NCBI GenBank assembly: GCA_018228665.1
Contig: CP073692.1
Coordinates: forward strand, 1,376,046 to 1,440,045
DNA from: Faecalicatena sp. Marseille-Q4148
Lineage (GTDB): Bacteria; Bacillota; Clostridia; Lachnospirales; Lachnospiraceae
DNA length: 64,000 nucleotides
Direction: 5' to 3'
The notes under the pieces are model-generated. The model saw only the letters and a program-made list of their open reading frames with translations, ran no database searches and was not told the origin of the DNA. The position numbers were made by a program, and so were the translations under genes. Shown in pieces: positions 34,801-43,873 of the stretch (positions within the stretch are counted from its first letter, which is position 1; every line of letters starts with the position of its first letter).

Positions 34801-36213
34801 TTACTCTTTCATTTTCGGCTTTACTGCAAAAATCACGATGAAAAATCCTATTATCGATACAATAGCCGCTAACCAGAATACCGCATTTACTCCATTTTGG
34901 ATATTAGATACATTTGTCGGATCTGATACTGTATTGAAATCATAGGCAACTCCGTATACAGCCGAAGCAATTGTACCGGAAAGACTATTTACAAAATTAA
35001 CAAGAGATGTTCCAACTCCCATATCTGCCGGCTGCAACGTAGCTTGTGCACAAGCTGTGATAGAAACCGAACGATAGCTTTCTGCAATACCAGTAATTGT
35101 CAATGCGATAAAATAAACCAAAATAGGTGTTTTAGGCGTAGTAAAGCCCATAACTGCCATTGGAATTCCGGCCAATAATGTTCCTATTGCCATAGCTTTC
35201 CATGAATTTGCCAATTTTTTTCCTACCCAGACTCCTGCAATAGTTGGCAAGAAGATTGTAATAATAGTCCGCGGCATCTGTAAAGCTCCCGCCATACTTG
35301 TTGAAGTTCCCATAACCTTCATAGCACCAATCGGCGCATAAATGTTCATTGCATTTTGATAAAAATAGCAAATAAATCCTACAATCAGAAATACCGTATA
35401 CTGAGAATTTTTAAATAACTTTAGCGGAATCAATGGCTCCTTTGCCTTTTCTTCTATTTTTATCAATGCAACCAGCGCTGCAATACCAATAATAAATCCT
35501 GCGATAATTGCCGGATGTGTCCACCCCAGTGAAGAACCAAAATTTAACGCAAGCAAAATTCCACAAATTGCAATAACAAGCGCTATAATACCAGGAACAT
35601 CAATTACCACTTTTCCCTCTCTTTTTTGATTCGGCATATTAATTCCTATCAAAAGCACACCTGCAAGTAAAGGGATAGAAGGCATCAAAATTGCAACGGT
35701 CAAAAGTCCCATATCTGTAAGAAATCCAGCAATAATACTGCCGCCAAAACCTCCGACCGCAACTGCAGTTGCCAACATTCCCATTGCTTTTGGTACATCT
35801 TTTTTCTCATTAATTAATCCCGCAATAATATAAGGCGCTGCCGCAAATGCTCCCTGTGCAAAGCCAATCAAAAGTCTTAACACCATCAACGGAACAAGTG
35901 AATGTACAAACGCAAACGCAATCCCGCACACTGCACAAATAATTCCCGGTATTACTACAATATTTCTCCTGCCAATTAAATCCCCAAGTTTTCCTCCGAT
36001 CGGTGTCATGATTGATAAACCAAGTCCCGCGAAAATTGAAAACAAAGATACATATCCCATTGCATTTACACTTTCCAAAATTGGTGCTGTTAATGTCGAA
36101 AATACAAGTCCGTACATGGCCACTGAAAGCATCATGCAAATACATCCAATCTGAACAGCATTTTTCTTCTTTTTCGGTAATAAAATTGCCACAGTTGATT
36201 GTTCTTTTTCCAT
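34801..36213 (-). CDS. MFS transporter
   Basis: 470 residues with about 14 hydrophobic helices, pointing to the DHA2-like branch. The A-motif after helix 2 is GGKLGDLIGRRNIVVIPG (about 73-90); a conserved Arg in LRLLIGFAQGAFAAAPYI marks helix 4. AAAGGGG precedes the ATG. It lies 27 bp downstream of an M20 amidohydrolase and probably imports that enzyme's substrate or exports its product. The gene is more AT-rich in third positions than the housekeeping genes around it, hinting at a different history. Confidence 0.87.
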   Translation of the reverse strand: MEKEQSTVAILLPKKKKNAVQIGCICMMLSVAMYGLVFSTLTAPILESVNAMGYVSLFSIFAGLGLSIMTPIGGKLGDLIGRRNIVVIPGIICAVCGIAFAFVHSLVPLMVLRLLIGFAQGAFAAAPYIIAGLINEKKDVPKAMGMLATAVAVGGFGGSIIAGFLTDMGLLTVAILMPSIPLLAGVLLIGINMPNQKREGKVVIDVPGIIALVIAICGILLALNFGSSLGWTHPAIIAGFIIGIAALVALIKIEEKAKEPLIPLKLFKNSQYTVFLIVGFICYFYQNAMNIYAPIGAMKVMGTSTSMAGALQMPRTIITIFLPTIAGVWVGKKLANSWKAMAIGTLLAGIPMAVMGFTTPKTPILVYFIALTITGIAESYRSVSITACAQATLQPADMGVGTSLVNFVNSLSGTIASAVYGVAYDFNTVSDPTNVSNIQNGVNAVFWLAAIVSIIGFFIVIFAVKPKMKE

Positions 36214-36240
36214 AATTAAATGCCCCTTTCGTTCATATTA

Positions 36241-37416
36241 TTATTGATTATCCTCAAGCCATCTTGTTGCACAATAAGCCATGCAGCTAGCTCCAATCGG
36301 ACATACATCTTCATTAAACCTAACTTTTGGATTATGCGCCCCATAATCTCCTCTTTCATCCATATATCCAGCAGAAAGATACATAAATGTTGCCGGTATA
36401 CGCTCTGCAATGTTGGCAAAGTCTTCGGACGCGTTTGCCGTAACTCCCGGATATGGCATCATCCCTGGAATTTCTAATTCTTTCATATAATTAACAAATT
36501 CATCTGTCAGTTTTGAATCACAGATTAACGGTGGTACTTCTGAAAGCATTGTAATTTCTACAGAGCCGCCATAGGTATCTGCTGTTTTTTCTGCCACTTC
36601 TTTCATTCTTCGAACCATTAGTTCTCTCTCTTTTTTATCATTGCAGCGTATTGTTCCTTCAAGCACAGTTGTCTCCGGAATAATATTTGCTGCTGTTCCT
36701 GCAACAAATTTTCCTACAGTCATCACACAAGATTTTGTGGAATCTACTTCTCTTGCCATAATTGCCTCTAACGCCAAATAAACGTGAACTGCAATATTAA
36801 TCGGATCAATTGACTGCTCCGGATATGCTCCATGAGAACCTTTACCTTTTACTTCAATTCTAAAACCATCTACCGAATACATCATTGCCCCGCTGTTATT
36901 ATACATATAAATCCCAACCGGCATCCTTCCTGAACCTACATGATAGGCAAGCGCAGCATCAACTTTTGGGTTCTCAAGAATTCCATTTGCAATCATATTT
37001 TTACTTCCCTCAAAAGTTTCTTCTGCCGGCTGGAACATAAATTTTACAGTTCCTTTCAGCTTTGCTTCATTTTCTTTCAACATTTTAGCTGCAGTCAGAA
37101 GCATTGCCGCATGAAAATCATGTCCACAAGCATGCATCTCTGTCCCTGTAGGACACGCAAATGGTTCACCACTCTCTTCCGGCAAAGGCAGTGCATCCAT
37201 ATCCGCACGGAGCATTAGTACTTTCCCTCCATGTCCTAATGTAGCTGTCACTCCATATCCACATTCTTGAGGTTCCACCCCATACTCTCTTAATTTCTCC
37301 ATTACAAATTTCTTTGCTTTCGGCATATTCAGCCCAACTTCAGCATTTGTATGCAGAAAACGACGATTGGCAATTGTCTCTTCTTTTAGCTCCAGAGCTC
37401 TTTCATAATAATTCAT
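36241..37416 (-). CDS. M20-family metallopeptidase/amidohydrolase
   Basis: 391 residues from the ATG at 37416 (GGAGG 8 nt upstream). M20 metal motifs are MLRADMDALPLPEESG (about 75-90), MHACGHDFHAAMLL (about 103-116) and QPAEETFEGSK (about 136-146); the lid domain (about 180-290) has GKGSHGAYPEQSIDPI, and a late His is in YGAHNPKVRFNED. The pattern fits amidohydrolases of the hippurate/indole-acetyl-amino-acid/N-acyl-amino-acid type. The substrate is unknown; the MFS partner and the divergent regulator suggest a catabolic unit for an amide or acyl amino acid. Confidence 0.9.
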   Translation of the reverse strand: MNYYERALELKEETIANRRFLHTNAEVGLNMPKAKKFVMEKLREYGVEPQECGYGVTATLGHGGKVLMLRADMDALPLPEESGEPFACPTGTEMHACGHDFHAAMLLTAAKMLKENEAKLKGTVKFMFQPAEETFEGSKNMIANGILENPKVDAALAYHVGSGRMPVGIYMYNNSGAMMYSVDGFRIEVKGKGSHGAYPEQSIDPINIAVHVYLALEAIMAREVDSTKSCVMTVGKFVAGTAANIIPETTVLEGTIRCNDKKERELMVRRMKEVAEKTADTYGGSVEITMLSEVPPLICDSKLTDEFVNYMKELEIPGMMPYPGVTANASEDFANIAERIPATFMYLSAGYMDERGDYGAHNPKVRFNEDVCPIGASCMAYCATRWLEDNQ

Positions 37417-37459
37417 TTTGTTTCCTCCTTTGATAGATTCTCCGTCCAAATTTGTTTTA

Positions 37460-37520
37460 GAATATTTTTGGAATATTTACGGAATATTTTTAGAATATTT
37501 TAACAACACTTTTGGAATAT
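37460..37520. repeat. Five GAATAT(TT) direct repeats on an 11-bp grid
   Basis: GAATAT begins at 37460, 37471, 37482, 37493 and 37515: spacings 11, 11, 11 and 22. The first four extend to GAATATTT. They cover the predicted start region of the M20-MFS operon, the fifth ending at the -35 box. Such phased copies all face one side of the helix, as expected for cooperative binding of one protein. Confidence 0.75.
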
Positions 37521-37525
37521 GTCAA
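37497..37525 (-). promoter_or_regulatory. Promoter of the M20-MFS operon
   Basis: On the minus strand TTGACA (37520-37525), 17 bp, TAAAAT (37497-37502). It is interleaved with the GAATATTT repeats. Confidence 0.75.
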
Positions 37526-37597
37526 TCAAAATAAAACAAATATAATTATCTTTATCACATTGATTATATTTTTCATGTTCTTTTCGCAACTTTTACC

Positions 37598-37626
37598 TTG
37601 AGTTCTATAGGACTTTCCGTTAGAAT
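37598..37626 (+). promoter_or_regulatory. Possible promoter of the divergent regulator
   Basis: TTGAGT (37598-37603), 17 bp, TAGAAT (37621-37626). The resulting leader would be only about 12 nt, just enough for the GAGGTGG site before the ATG at 37645. Confidence 0.45.
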
Positions 37627-37644
37627 AGATACGAGGTGGTTACC

Positions 37645-38973
37645 ATGAAGGCAAATATTGTTATTATTACGAGTATATATCTTCACTCTTACATTGAAAA
37701 AGTATTTGAAGAATTTCATAATGAGTGTGATGTCACAATTGTTGACTATACAACTTTTGAACACATCGGCACTATTTACAGAAAATATGAAGATACCGCA
37801 GATGGTTTTATGATTAGCGGCAGTGGAACCGTTGCTGCAATCAAGCATGATATAGGCGAGTTTAAAAAACCTGTCATTTCTTTTCAAGCGGATTGGCTTT
37901 CTTTTTATCATGCATTAGTTACTCTTTTTCTCGCACGAAAAGATTTAGATTCTAAACGCTGTATTTTTGACTTTTTACTTCCGCTCAGTCATGATTTTGA
38001 AAATACTTCTGACATATCTGTTGAGTACCTGATTCGTCAGTTAGATCAAAAACAACTGGATATAACCATGAACGAGTGGATTGATGCAAATACTATCGGC
38101 AACTTTTCACTCGTCATATCTGATATTGCTGATAAAACACTTAAACTTTGGAACAGCGGAAAAATCGATATGGTTTTATGTTCTTACAGCAGCCTTGCCC
38201 CTATATTGGAGTCCAATGGCATTCCCTATTATTTCTTCTATCCAGTAAAATCCCAATTAGAAGCTCAGATTAGAGAACTGTTATCGGAAATTCAATTTGA
38301 AAACTATATAGAAAATCTTCCTGCTGCGATTGCCATTACAGAATTCAATGACACAACCGTACCAGAATCCAAAGAAAAGTTTTACAATATTGTTCAGAAG
38401 ATTAAAAAAGATTTCTTGATCGATGCCATCACACAGTTTGAATCCGGCACCCATTATATTTATACAACGCGCCGCGTTATTCTAATGATTACAAAAAATT
38501 TTGAAACCGGATATTTTACAACCCTGTTAGAAAATGAATATCAGCTTTCCGCTGCTGTCGGCTATGGAATCGGAAATACAATTACAGAAGCCAAAAAACA
38601 TGCAGAATATGCACTGCATGAATCTAAGCTTTCCGGCGGTTGTTTTGCTATGACAGAATCGCGTCAATTAATCGGACCGCTCGACAGCTCCAAGCTCCCT
38701 GATTTACAGCAGAATCTTTCTGAAACTCTTTTTAAAACTGCCGAAGCATGCAAATTATCTACCTTAACACTGCAAAAACTAATTTCTATCATAAAGATAA
38801 CCGGATCTCGCGAATTCACTACGAAAGAGCTTGCATCTTATTTGAAAGTTACAGACCGTAATGCAAATCGTATTCTTCGTAATCTTGAGAACGGAGGCGC
38901 TGCCACTATCATTCATACGCGCTCTACAACTTCAAAAGGACGCCCAGTAAAAGTTTATCAATTAAATCTTTAA
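37645..38973 (+). CDS. Predicted transcriptional regulator of the M20-MFS module
   Basis: 442 residues from the ATG at 37645; GAGGTGG is 5 nt upstream, and a GTG at 37636 falls inside that site. I recognise no named family over the whole length. The N-terminal half (about 1-210) has alternating beta/alpha segments and VSISG-like ligand-pocket stretches (DGFMISGSGTVAAIKHDIG; VLCSYSSLAPILESNGIPYYFFYP). The middle (about 225-340) has a GGDEF-like end, AVGYGIGNTITEAKKHAEYALHES. The C-terminal 60 residues look like a winged helix (REFTTKELASYLKVTDRNANRILRNLENGG). It is divergent from the M20 gene and next to the phased repeats, so it is the likely regulator of that operon. Confidence 0.7.
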   Translation: MKANIVIITSIYLHSYIEKVFEEFHNECDVTIVDYTTFEHIGTIYRKYEDTADGFMISGSGTVAAIKHDIGEFKKPVISFQADWLSFYHALVTLFLARKDLDSKRCIFDFLLPLSHDFENTSDISVEYLIRQLDQKQLDITMNEWIDANTIGNFSLVISDIADKTLKLWNSGKIDMVLCSYSSLAPILESNGIPYYFFYPVKSQLEAQIRELLSEIQFENYIENLPAAIAITEFNDTTVPESKEKFYNIVQKIKKDFLIDAITQFESGTHYIYTTRRVILMITKNFETGYFTTLLENEYQLSAAVGYGIGNTITEAKKHAEYALHESKLSGGCFAMTESRQLIGPLDSSKLPDLQQNLSETLFKTAEACKLSTLTLQKLISIIKITGSREFTTKELASYLKVTDRNANRILRNLENGGAATIIHTRSTTSKGRPVKVYQLNL

Positions 38974-38976
38974 AAC

Positions 38977-39014
38977 GAAAAACAGGAGCATGTCAATATT
39001 TGCTCCTGTTTTTC
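38977..39014. terminator. Bidirectional terminator between the regulator and mfd
   Basis: GAAAAACAGGAGCA (38977-38990) and TGCTCCTGTTTTTC (39001-39014) are exact 14-bp complements with a 10-nt loop; A-run on one side and T-run on the other allow use from both directions. Confidence 0.9.
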
Positions 39015-39022
39015 CTTTCACA

Positions 39023-42000
39023 CTACTTTTCTATTCTATTTATTTTCCCATATTCAAAAGAAAGACTTTTCATATCAGTCAAAATCTGTTTCACAAGCTG
39101 AAGGATATCTTCATCTTTCTCCACCTTATTCTTACGTTTCTTCTCATAAATAAAATATGGCGGCGTCTCTACCTTAAACTGCAGCTCGCCTTTATATTTC
39201 TGCAGAAGTACCGGAATCTGCTGTGCGTTGACTTTCGCTTTTTCGTACATTGTAAACTGAAATACATCTCCCTTTTGTTCTACTGCTGCCACATAAGCGC
39301 TGTGGGCAAGAGATTTCAGCAGCGCCACATTTAAAAGTTTCTGTACCTTTCTCGGAATATCTCCAAACCGGTCAATTAACTCCTCGATCATATCATCCAT
39401 TTCTTCTTCTGATTCGATTGCTGCAATCCTCTTATAGATGTCAAGCTTCTGATATTCATTTGCAATATAAGACGAAGGAATAAAGGCATCGATATTCAGA
39501 TCCAGTGTTGTCACAAAATCTTCTTCCTCTTCCCGCTCTCCTTTTAGATGTTTCACCGCCTCATTCAGCATCTTACAGTACAGATCATATCCCACTGCTT
39601 CCATATGTCCATGCTGTTCCGCTCCAAGCAGATTTCCTGCGCCTCTGATCTCCAGATCACGCATTGCGATCTTAAAACCGGAACCAAGATCGGTAAACTC
39701 ACGGATCGCCGCCAGTCTTTTCTCTGCCACTTCTTTCAGCAGCTTATCACGTTTATAGAGAAGAAATGCATACGCCATCCTGTTAGAACGTCCCACCCTG
39801 CCGCGAAGCTGATAAAGCTGCGACAGACCGAAGCGGTCTGCATCGTGAATAATCATTGTATTGGCATTGGAAATGTCAAGTCCGGTTTCAATGATGGTTG
39901 TAGAAATGAGCACATCAATCTCACCATTAATAAATTCAAACATAATTTTTTCTAATTGATGTTCCCGCATCTGCCCGTGGGCATATTCTACGACTGCATC
40001 CGGAACAAGTTTCCTGATCCGATCTGTGATCTCTTCAATATCGTTGACGCGATTGTACACATAATATACCTGTCCTCCTCTGGAAATCTCACGTTCAATC
40101 GCCTCCCGCACCATCTCATCACTATATTCCATCACATACGTCTGAATCGGCATACGGTCCATTGGCGCTTCTTCCAGAACACTCATATCTCTAATTCCGA
40201 TCAGACTCATGTGAAGCGTCCGCGGGATTGGTGTCGCCGTCAATGTCAGTACGTCTACGTTTTCTTTTAATTTTTTGATCTTTTCCTTATGCTGTACCCC
40301 GAACCGCTGCTCCTCATCAATAATTAGCAGCCCCAGATCTTTATACACGATATCATCGCTCAGAAGCCGGTGTGTTCCGATCAAAATATCTACCAGTCCT
40401 TTTTTCGTATCCTCTATCGTTTTTTTCTGCTGGGCGCTTGTTCGGAAACGGCAGAGCAGATCCACCCGCACCGGAAATTCCTTCATTCTCTGTAAAAATG
40501 TATTATAATGCTGCTGAGCCAGAATCGTTGTCGGAACAAGATATACAACCTGTTTACTTTCCTGCACTGCCTTAAATGCTGCCCGGATCGCAATCTCCGT
40601 CTTTCCGTATCCCACATCTCCGCAGACAAGGCGGTCCATAATCTTCGTACTTTCCATATCTTCCTTCGTAGCCGCAATCGCTGCCAGCTGGTCATCTGTC
40701 TCCTCAAACGGGAACATTTCCTCAAATTCCTGCTGCCAGATCGTATCCGGCCCATACTGGAATCCCTGCTCTTTTTGTCTTGCAGCATAAAGCGCTACCA
40801 GATCTTTCGCAATATCCCGCACGGCGCTGCGCACACGGGCTTTTGTCTTTTTCCACTCCGTTCCGCCAAGCTTATTTAACTTCGGCGTCTTTGCATCCGC
40901 ACTGGCATATTTCTGTATCAGATCAAGCTGCGTTGCAGGAATGTAGAGATTTCCTCCTGCCGCATAAGCAATTTTAATATAGTCTTTTGCTACCCGGTCC
41001 ACTTCCATCTTCTCAATTCCCTGATAAATTCCGAGTCCATGTGTTTCATGTACCACATAGTCTCCAATCTTCAATTCTGAGAAGCTCTGTATCCGCTGTC
41101 CGTCATACGTCTTACGTTTCCGTTTCTTTTTCTTTTTTCCGAAAATGTCCGTCTCTGAAATGACCATGAATTTCAGCATCGGATACTCATATCCTTCTGT
41201 CACATGGCCATAAGACACCATAATCTCTCCCGCTCCTACTGCCCGTTCCTGATCTTCACTGTAGAAACTGCTCAGATCATAGTCTCTCAGATCCTCCGCA
41301 AGACGTTTTGCCCTCGTCCTGGAACCTGACAGAAGAATTACCCGGTAGCCGCTTCGTTTCAGCCGCTTCAGATCTCTTGTCAACGTCTCAAAACTATTGT
41401 TATAGGGATTTACCCCCTTTGCTGTCAGCAGATAACTGTCTTTGAGCTGAAATTCCGGATTTCTCGTATCTAACATAGAGAATCCTATCATGGAAAATCC
41501 GTTCATCTTCTTTACAATCTCTTTTACCGAAAAGAGTTTCATTTCTTCCTCTGATACATGATAGCCACTCTCAAATCGATTGGTCTGCGCCTGAACAAAC
41601 TCTTCCTCTACCGCATTGCCCTTTTCCAGCAATCTCGACGGCTCATCAAGAAACAAAATCGTATCTTTCGCATCAAAATACTCAAGAAATGACTTTCTTT
41701 TTGCCTCTTCTTCCGGAAACTCTGTTGCCGGATAGATCAGAACCTCTTCCAGATTCTCAATAGAACGCTGGCTTTCCACATCAAAAGTACGGATGGAATC
41801 CACTTCATCTCCCCACAGTTCAATACGGATTGGCACTTCCTCCGTCAGTGGATAAATATCGAGAATCCCTCCGCGCACTGCAAACTGTCCCGGCGCCTCA
41901 ATCTGTACTTCCCTGTCATATCCGAATTTTACAAGACACGCTTCCATACTCTGAAGATCCAGTTCATCTGCTGCCCCGATCCGAATCACTCGCTTCTTCA

Positions 42001-42394
42001 TCTCTTCCGGCGGGATCAGAGAATCCATAAAACCGTCAAAGCTTGTAACAACCGTCAGCTGTTCCTCCTCCATCCATGCCTGAAGCACTTCCATTCTCTC
42101 CCGGATCAGTTCTTTTCCCCGGATATCTGCCTGATAAAAGAGAAGATCCTTTGCCGGATAATAGTAAATGTCTGAATCAAGAAACCGATACTCCTCAAAC
42201 ATCTCCTTCGCCTTAGATTCACTGGCACAGATGATTAATTTGTGTCGGAATCCTTCACTCAGCGCATACATCATGTGTGTCTTCTGAGAAGTAACACAAC
42301 CTGAGAGAAGCAGCATTCCACCGCCTGTCTTACTCTTTTTTCTGATTTCCTCAAATTCTGCCAGCTCATAGAGCGGCTCTACAAAAGCCTTCAT
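39023..42394 (-). CDS. mfd: Transcription-repair coupling factor Mfd
   Basis: 1123 residues. Order: UvrB-like N-domains (about 1-330, with APGQFAVRGGILDIYP), the RNA-polymerase-interacting CarD-like domain (about 480-545: LKIGDYVVHETHGLGIYQGI), RecG-like helicase with Walker A LVCGDVGYGKTEIA (about 640), DEEQ in LLIIDEEQRFGV, TATPIPRTLHMSL, and helicase motifs IIETGLDISNANTMII and QLYQLRGRVGRS, then the C-terminal TRCF regulatory domain. It removes stalled RNA polymerase and recruits UvrA. It is 1 bp from the pth stop, so the two are co-transcribed. Confidence 0.96.
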   Translation of the reverse strand: MKAFVEPLYELAEFEEIRKKSKTGGGMLLLSGCVTSQKTHMMYALSEGFRHKLIICASESKAKEMFEEYRFLDSDIYYYPAKDLLFYQADIRGKELIRERMEVLQAWMEEEQLTVVTSFDGFMDSLIPPEEMKKRVIRIGAADELDLQSMEACLVKFGYDREVQIEAPGQFAVRGGILDIYPLTEEVPIRIELWGDEVDSIRTFDVESQRSIENLEEVLIYPATEFPEEEAKRKSFLEYFDAKDTILFLDEPSRLLEKGNAVEEEFVQAQTNRFESGYHVSEEEMKLFSVKEIVKKMNGFSMIGFSMLDTRNPEFQLKDSYLLTAKGVNPYNNSFETLTRDLKRLKRSGYRVILLSGSRTRAKRLAEDLRDYDLSSFYSEDQERAVGAGEIMVSYGHVTEGYEYPMLKFMVISETDIFGKKKKKRKRKTYDGQRIQSFSELKIGDYVVHETHGLGIYQGIEKMEVDRVAKDYIKIAYAAGGNLYIPATQLDLIQKYASADAKTPKLNKLGGTEWKKTKARVRSAVRDIAKDLVALYAARQKEQGFQYGPDTIWQQEFEEMFPFEETDDQLAAIAATKEDMESTKIMDRLVCGDVGYGKTEIAIRAAFKAVQESKQVVYLVPTTILAQQHYNTFLQRMKEFPVRVDLLCRFRTSAQQKKTIEDTKKGLVDILIGTHRLLSDDIVYKDLGLLIIDEEQRFGVQHKEKIKKLKENVDVLTLTATPIPRTLHMSLIGIRDMSVLEEAPMDRMPIQTYVMEYSDEMVREAIEREISRGGQVYYVYNRVNDIEEITDRIRKLVPDAVVEYAHGQMREHQLEKIMFEFINGEIDVLISTTIIETGLDISNANTMIIHDADRFGLSQLYQLRGRVGRSNRMAYAFLLYKRDKLLKEVAEKRLAAIREFTDLGSGFKIAMRDLEIRGAGNLLGAEQHGHMEAVGYDLYCKMLNEAVKHLKGEREEEEDFVTTLDLNIDAFIPSSYIANEYQKLDIYKRIAAIESEEEMDDMIEELIDRFGDIPRKVQKLLNVALLKSLAHSAYVAAVEQKGDVFQFTMYEKAKVNAQQIPVLLQKYKGELQFKVETPPYFIYEKKRKNKVEKDEDILQLVKQILTDMKSLSFEYGKINRIEK

Positions 42395-42395
42395 C

Positions 42396-42980
42396 TTAAG
42401 ACTCCTTTACAACAACTTTTTTGTTATATTCATTCATTGCTTCTTCAATCGCTCCGGCTACAATCAGTTCTGCTGCTTTTACTGCTCTTTCATAGCCCTC
42501 TTCCATAATTTCCCGTTCTCCTTTGGAAAAATGTCCAAGCACATAATCTGCCAGATCATAGTGTTTTGGCTTCTCACCAACTCCGACTTTAATTCGCTGA
42601 AACTCCGTTGTCCCAAGCTGAGCAATAATATTTTTAATCCCATTATGCCCTCCCGCACTTCCTTTTTTCCGGATACGGATCTGTCCTACATCAAGACTGA
42701 TATCATCAAAGATTACAAGCAGCTCACTTTCTTCATCAATCTTATAGTAATCTACAATACTCCTTACACTCTCCCCGCTAAGATTCATGTATGTCTGCGG
42801 CTTCACAAGAACTACCTTCTGTCCTCCGATCACGCCCTTCCCGCAGAAAGCTCTGTGCTTGCGCTCCTCTACAGAAATATGATATTGATCTGCCAGTCTG
42901 TCTATGACATCAAATCCCGCATTATGTCTTGTACCTTCATATTCTTTTCCCGGGTTTCCAAGTCCTACAATAATAAACAT
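42396..42980 (-). CDS. pth: Peptidyl-tRNA hydrolase
   Basis: 194 residues, usual Pth length. Catalytic His in TRHNAGFDVID (H20 region), substrate Asn in NLSGES and Asp in FDDISLDVGQIRIRKKGSAGGHNGIKNI (about 92-120). It frees tRNA from peptidyl-tRNAs dropped by ribosomes. GAGAGGAAG precedes the ATG. It lies directly before mfd, as in many Firmicutes. Confidence 0.96.
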   Translation of the reverse strand: MFIIVGLGNPGKEYEGTRHNAGFDVIDRLADQYHISVEERKHRAFCGKGVIGGQKVVLVKPQTYMNLSGESVRSIVDYYKIDEESELLVIFDDISLDVGQIRIRKKGSAGGHNGIKNIIAQLGTTEFQRIKVGVGEKPKHYDLADYVLGHFSKGEREIMEEGYERAVKAAELIVAGAIEEAMNEYNKKVVVKES

Positions 42981-43100
42981 CTTCTATCTTCCTCTCTTTT
43001 CTTAATCTATTCCTAAGCCCATGATTATGAATACTTTTCTGCGCTGTCTCATATATTATTAAAAACAACATCAGAATTTTTCATGAATCAGGAGGCCTGT

Positions 43101-43532
43101 ATGAATTCAAAAACTAAAATCGTTGTACTTCATATGAAGGAAATTATCTACACTGTCATTTTCGCTGTTCTGACAATTCTTCTCATCCTTTTTCTCTTCT
43201 TTATGTTCGGTTCCGGTCACAAAAAAGACGCCTCCAAAAGCGCCTCCTATGTGCCAGGTGTGTATACTTCGGGGATTACTTTAAACAATATGGAACTGGA
43301 AGTCGAAGTTACTGTTGATAAAAACAAAATCAACTCCATTCGCTTTGTCAATCTGAGTGAAGCTGTCACTACTATGTTTCCTCTTATCCAGCCAACTATT
43401 GAAGAAATTGCAGAACAAATCTGCGAGAAACAATCCCTTGAAGACATTTCCTGTTCTGAAGATAATCCGTACACTTCCCGCATCATTTTAGATGCCATCG
43501 AGACAGCATTGAAAAAAGCCACAGCGTCATAA
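43101..43532 (+). CDS. Conserved membrane-anchored protein of unknown function
   Basis: 143 residues from the ATG at 43101 (GGAGG 6 nt upstream; the ATG at 43083 includes this site). One N-terminal helix (about 14-36: IIYTVIFAVLTILLILFLFFMFG) is followed by a Lys/Ser linker and an outside domain beginning SYVPGVYTSGITLNNMELEVEVTVDKNKINSI. That pattern, a beta-rich stretch with PGxYT and a short repeat of V-V-D-K, recalls FMN-binding-like proteins, but the flavin Thr motif is not evident. Function unknown. It stands alone on the plus strand, divergent from pth, and ends in a terminator overlapping its own stop codon. Confidence 0.75.
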   Translation: MNSKTKIVVLHMKEIIYTVIFAVLTILLILFLFFMFGSGHKKDASKSASYVPGVYTSGITLNNMELEVEVTVDKNKINSIRFVNLSEAVTTMFPLIQPTIEEIAEQICEKQSLEDISCSEDNPYTSRIILDAIETALKKATAS

Positions 43533-43543
43533 AACTGTGGCTT
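43516..43543 (+). terminator. Terminator overlapping the end of the 43101 gene
   Basis: AAGCCACAG (43516-43524) pairs with CTGTGGCTT (43535-43543) around the stop codon at 43530-43532, followed by CTTTCC. Confidence 0.7.
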
Positions 43544-43583
43544 CTTTCCTGTCGTCCGAATCCGGACCTTCTGGATTCCTCTG

Positions 43584-43847
43584 TTATCCTTCTACAATCA
43601 GATAACGTCCGTCAGATAATGCGAATACTTCGGATGCTTCTTCGATCTCTTCATCACTCATACCGTCCACATCCATTCCTGCTTCATCAAGGTATTCTTT
43701 CACTTCCTTCACGGAATCTACGACAACAGCCATACAATCTTCCAGAAACGCTTCTGCTTCCTCAAGTGTCTCTGCCACCGGTTCATCAAATAACTGTGCC
43801 TGTTTCTTTAAGAATACTCTTAAACATTCTTCATCATATTCGTACAT
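43584..43847 (-). CDS. Small acidic protein, unknown function
   Basis: 87 residues, very acidic, nearly all helix-forming (EEAEAFLEDCMAVVVDSVKEVKEYLDEAGMDV), ending in a short beta-like segment EVFALSDGRYLIVEG. Similar small proteins are widespread in Lachnospiraceae and are sometimes labelled glyoxalase, but I see no vicinal-oxygen-chelate motif, so I give no function. GGAGGAGA precedes the ATG. It follows the HAD phosphatase gene by 26 bp and probably shares its message. Confidence 0.75.
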   Translation of the reverse strand: MYEYDEECLRVFLKKQAQLFDEPVAETLEEAEAFLEDCMAVVVDSVKEVKEYLDEAGMDVDGMSDEEIEEASEVFALSDGRYLIVEG

Positions 43848-43873
43848 TGTCTCTCCTCCTCATATGTCCTATA

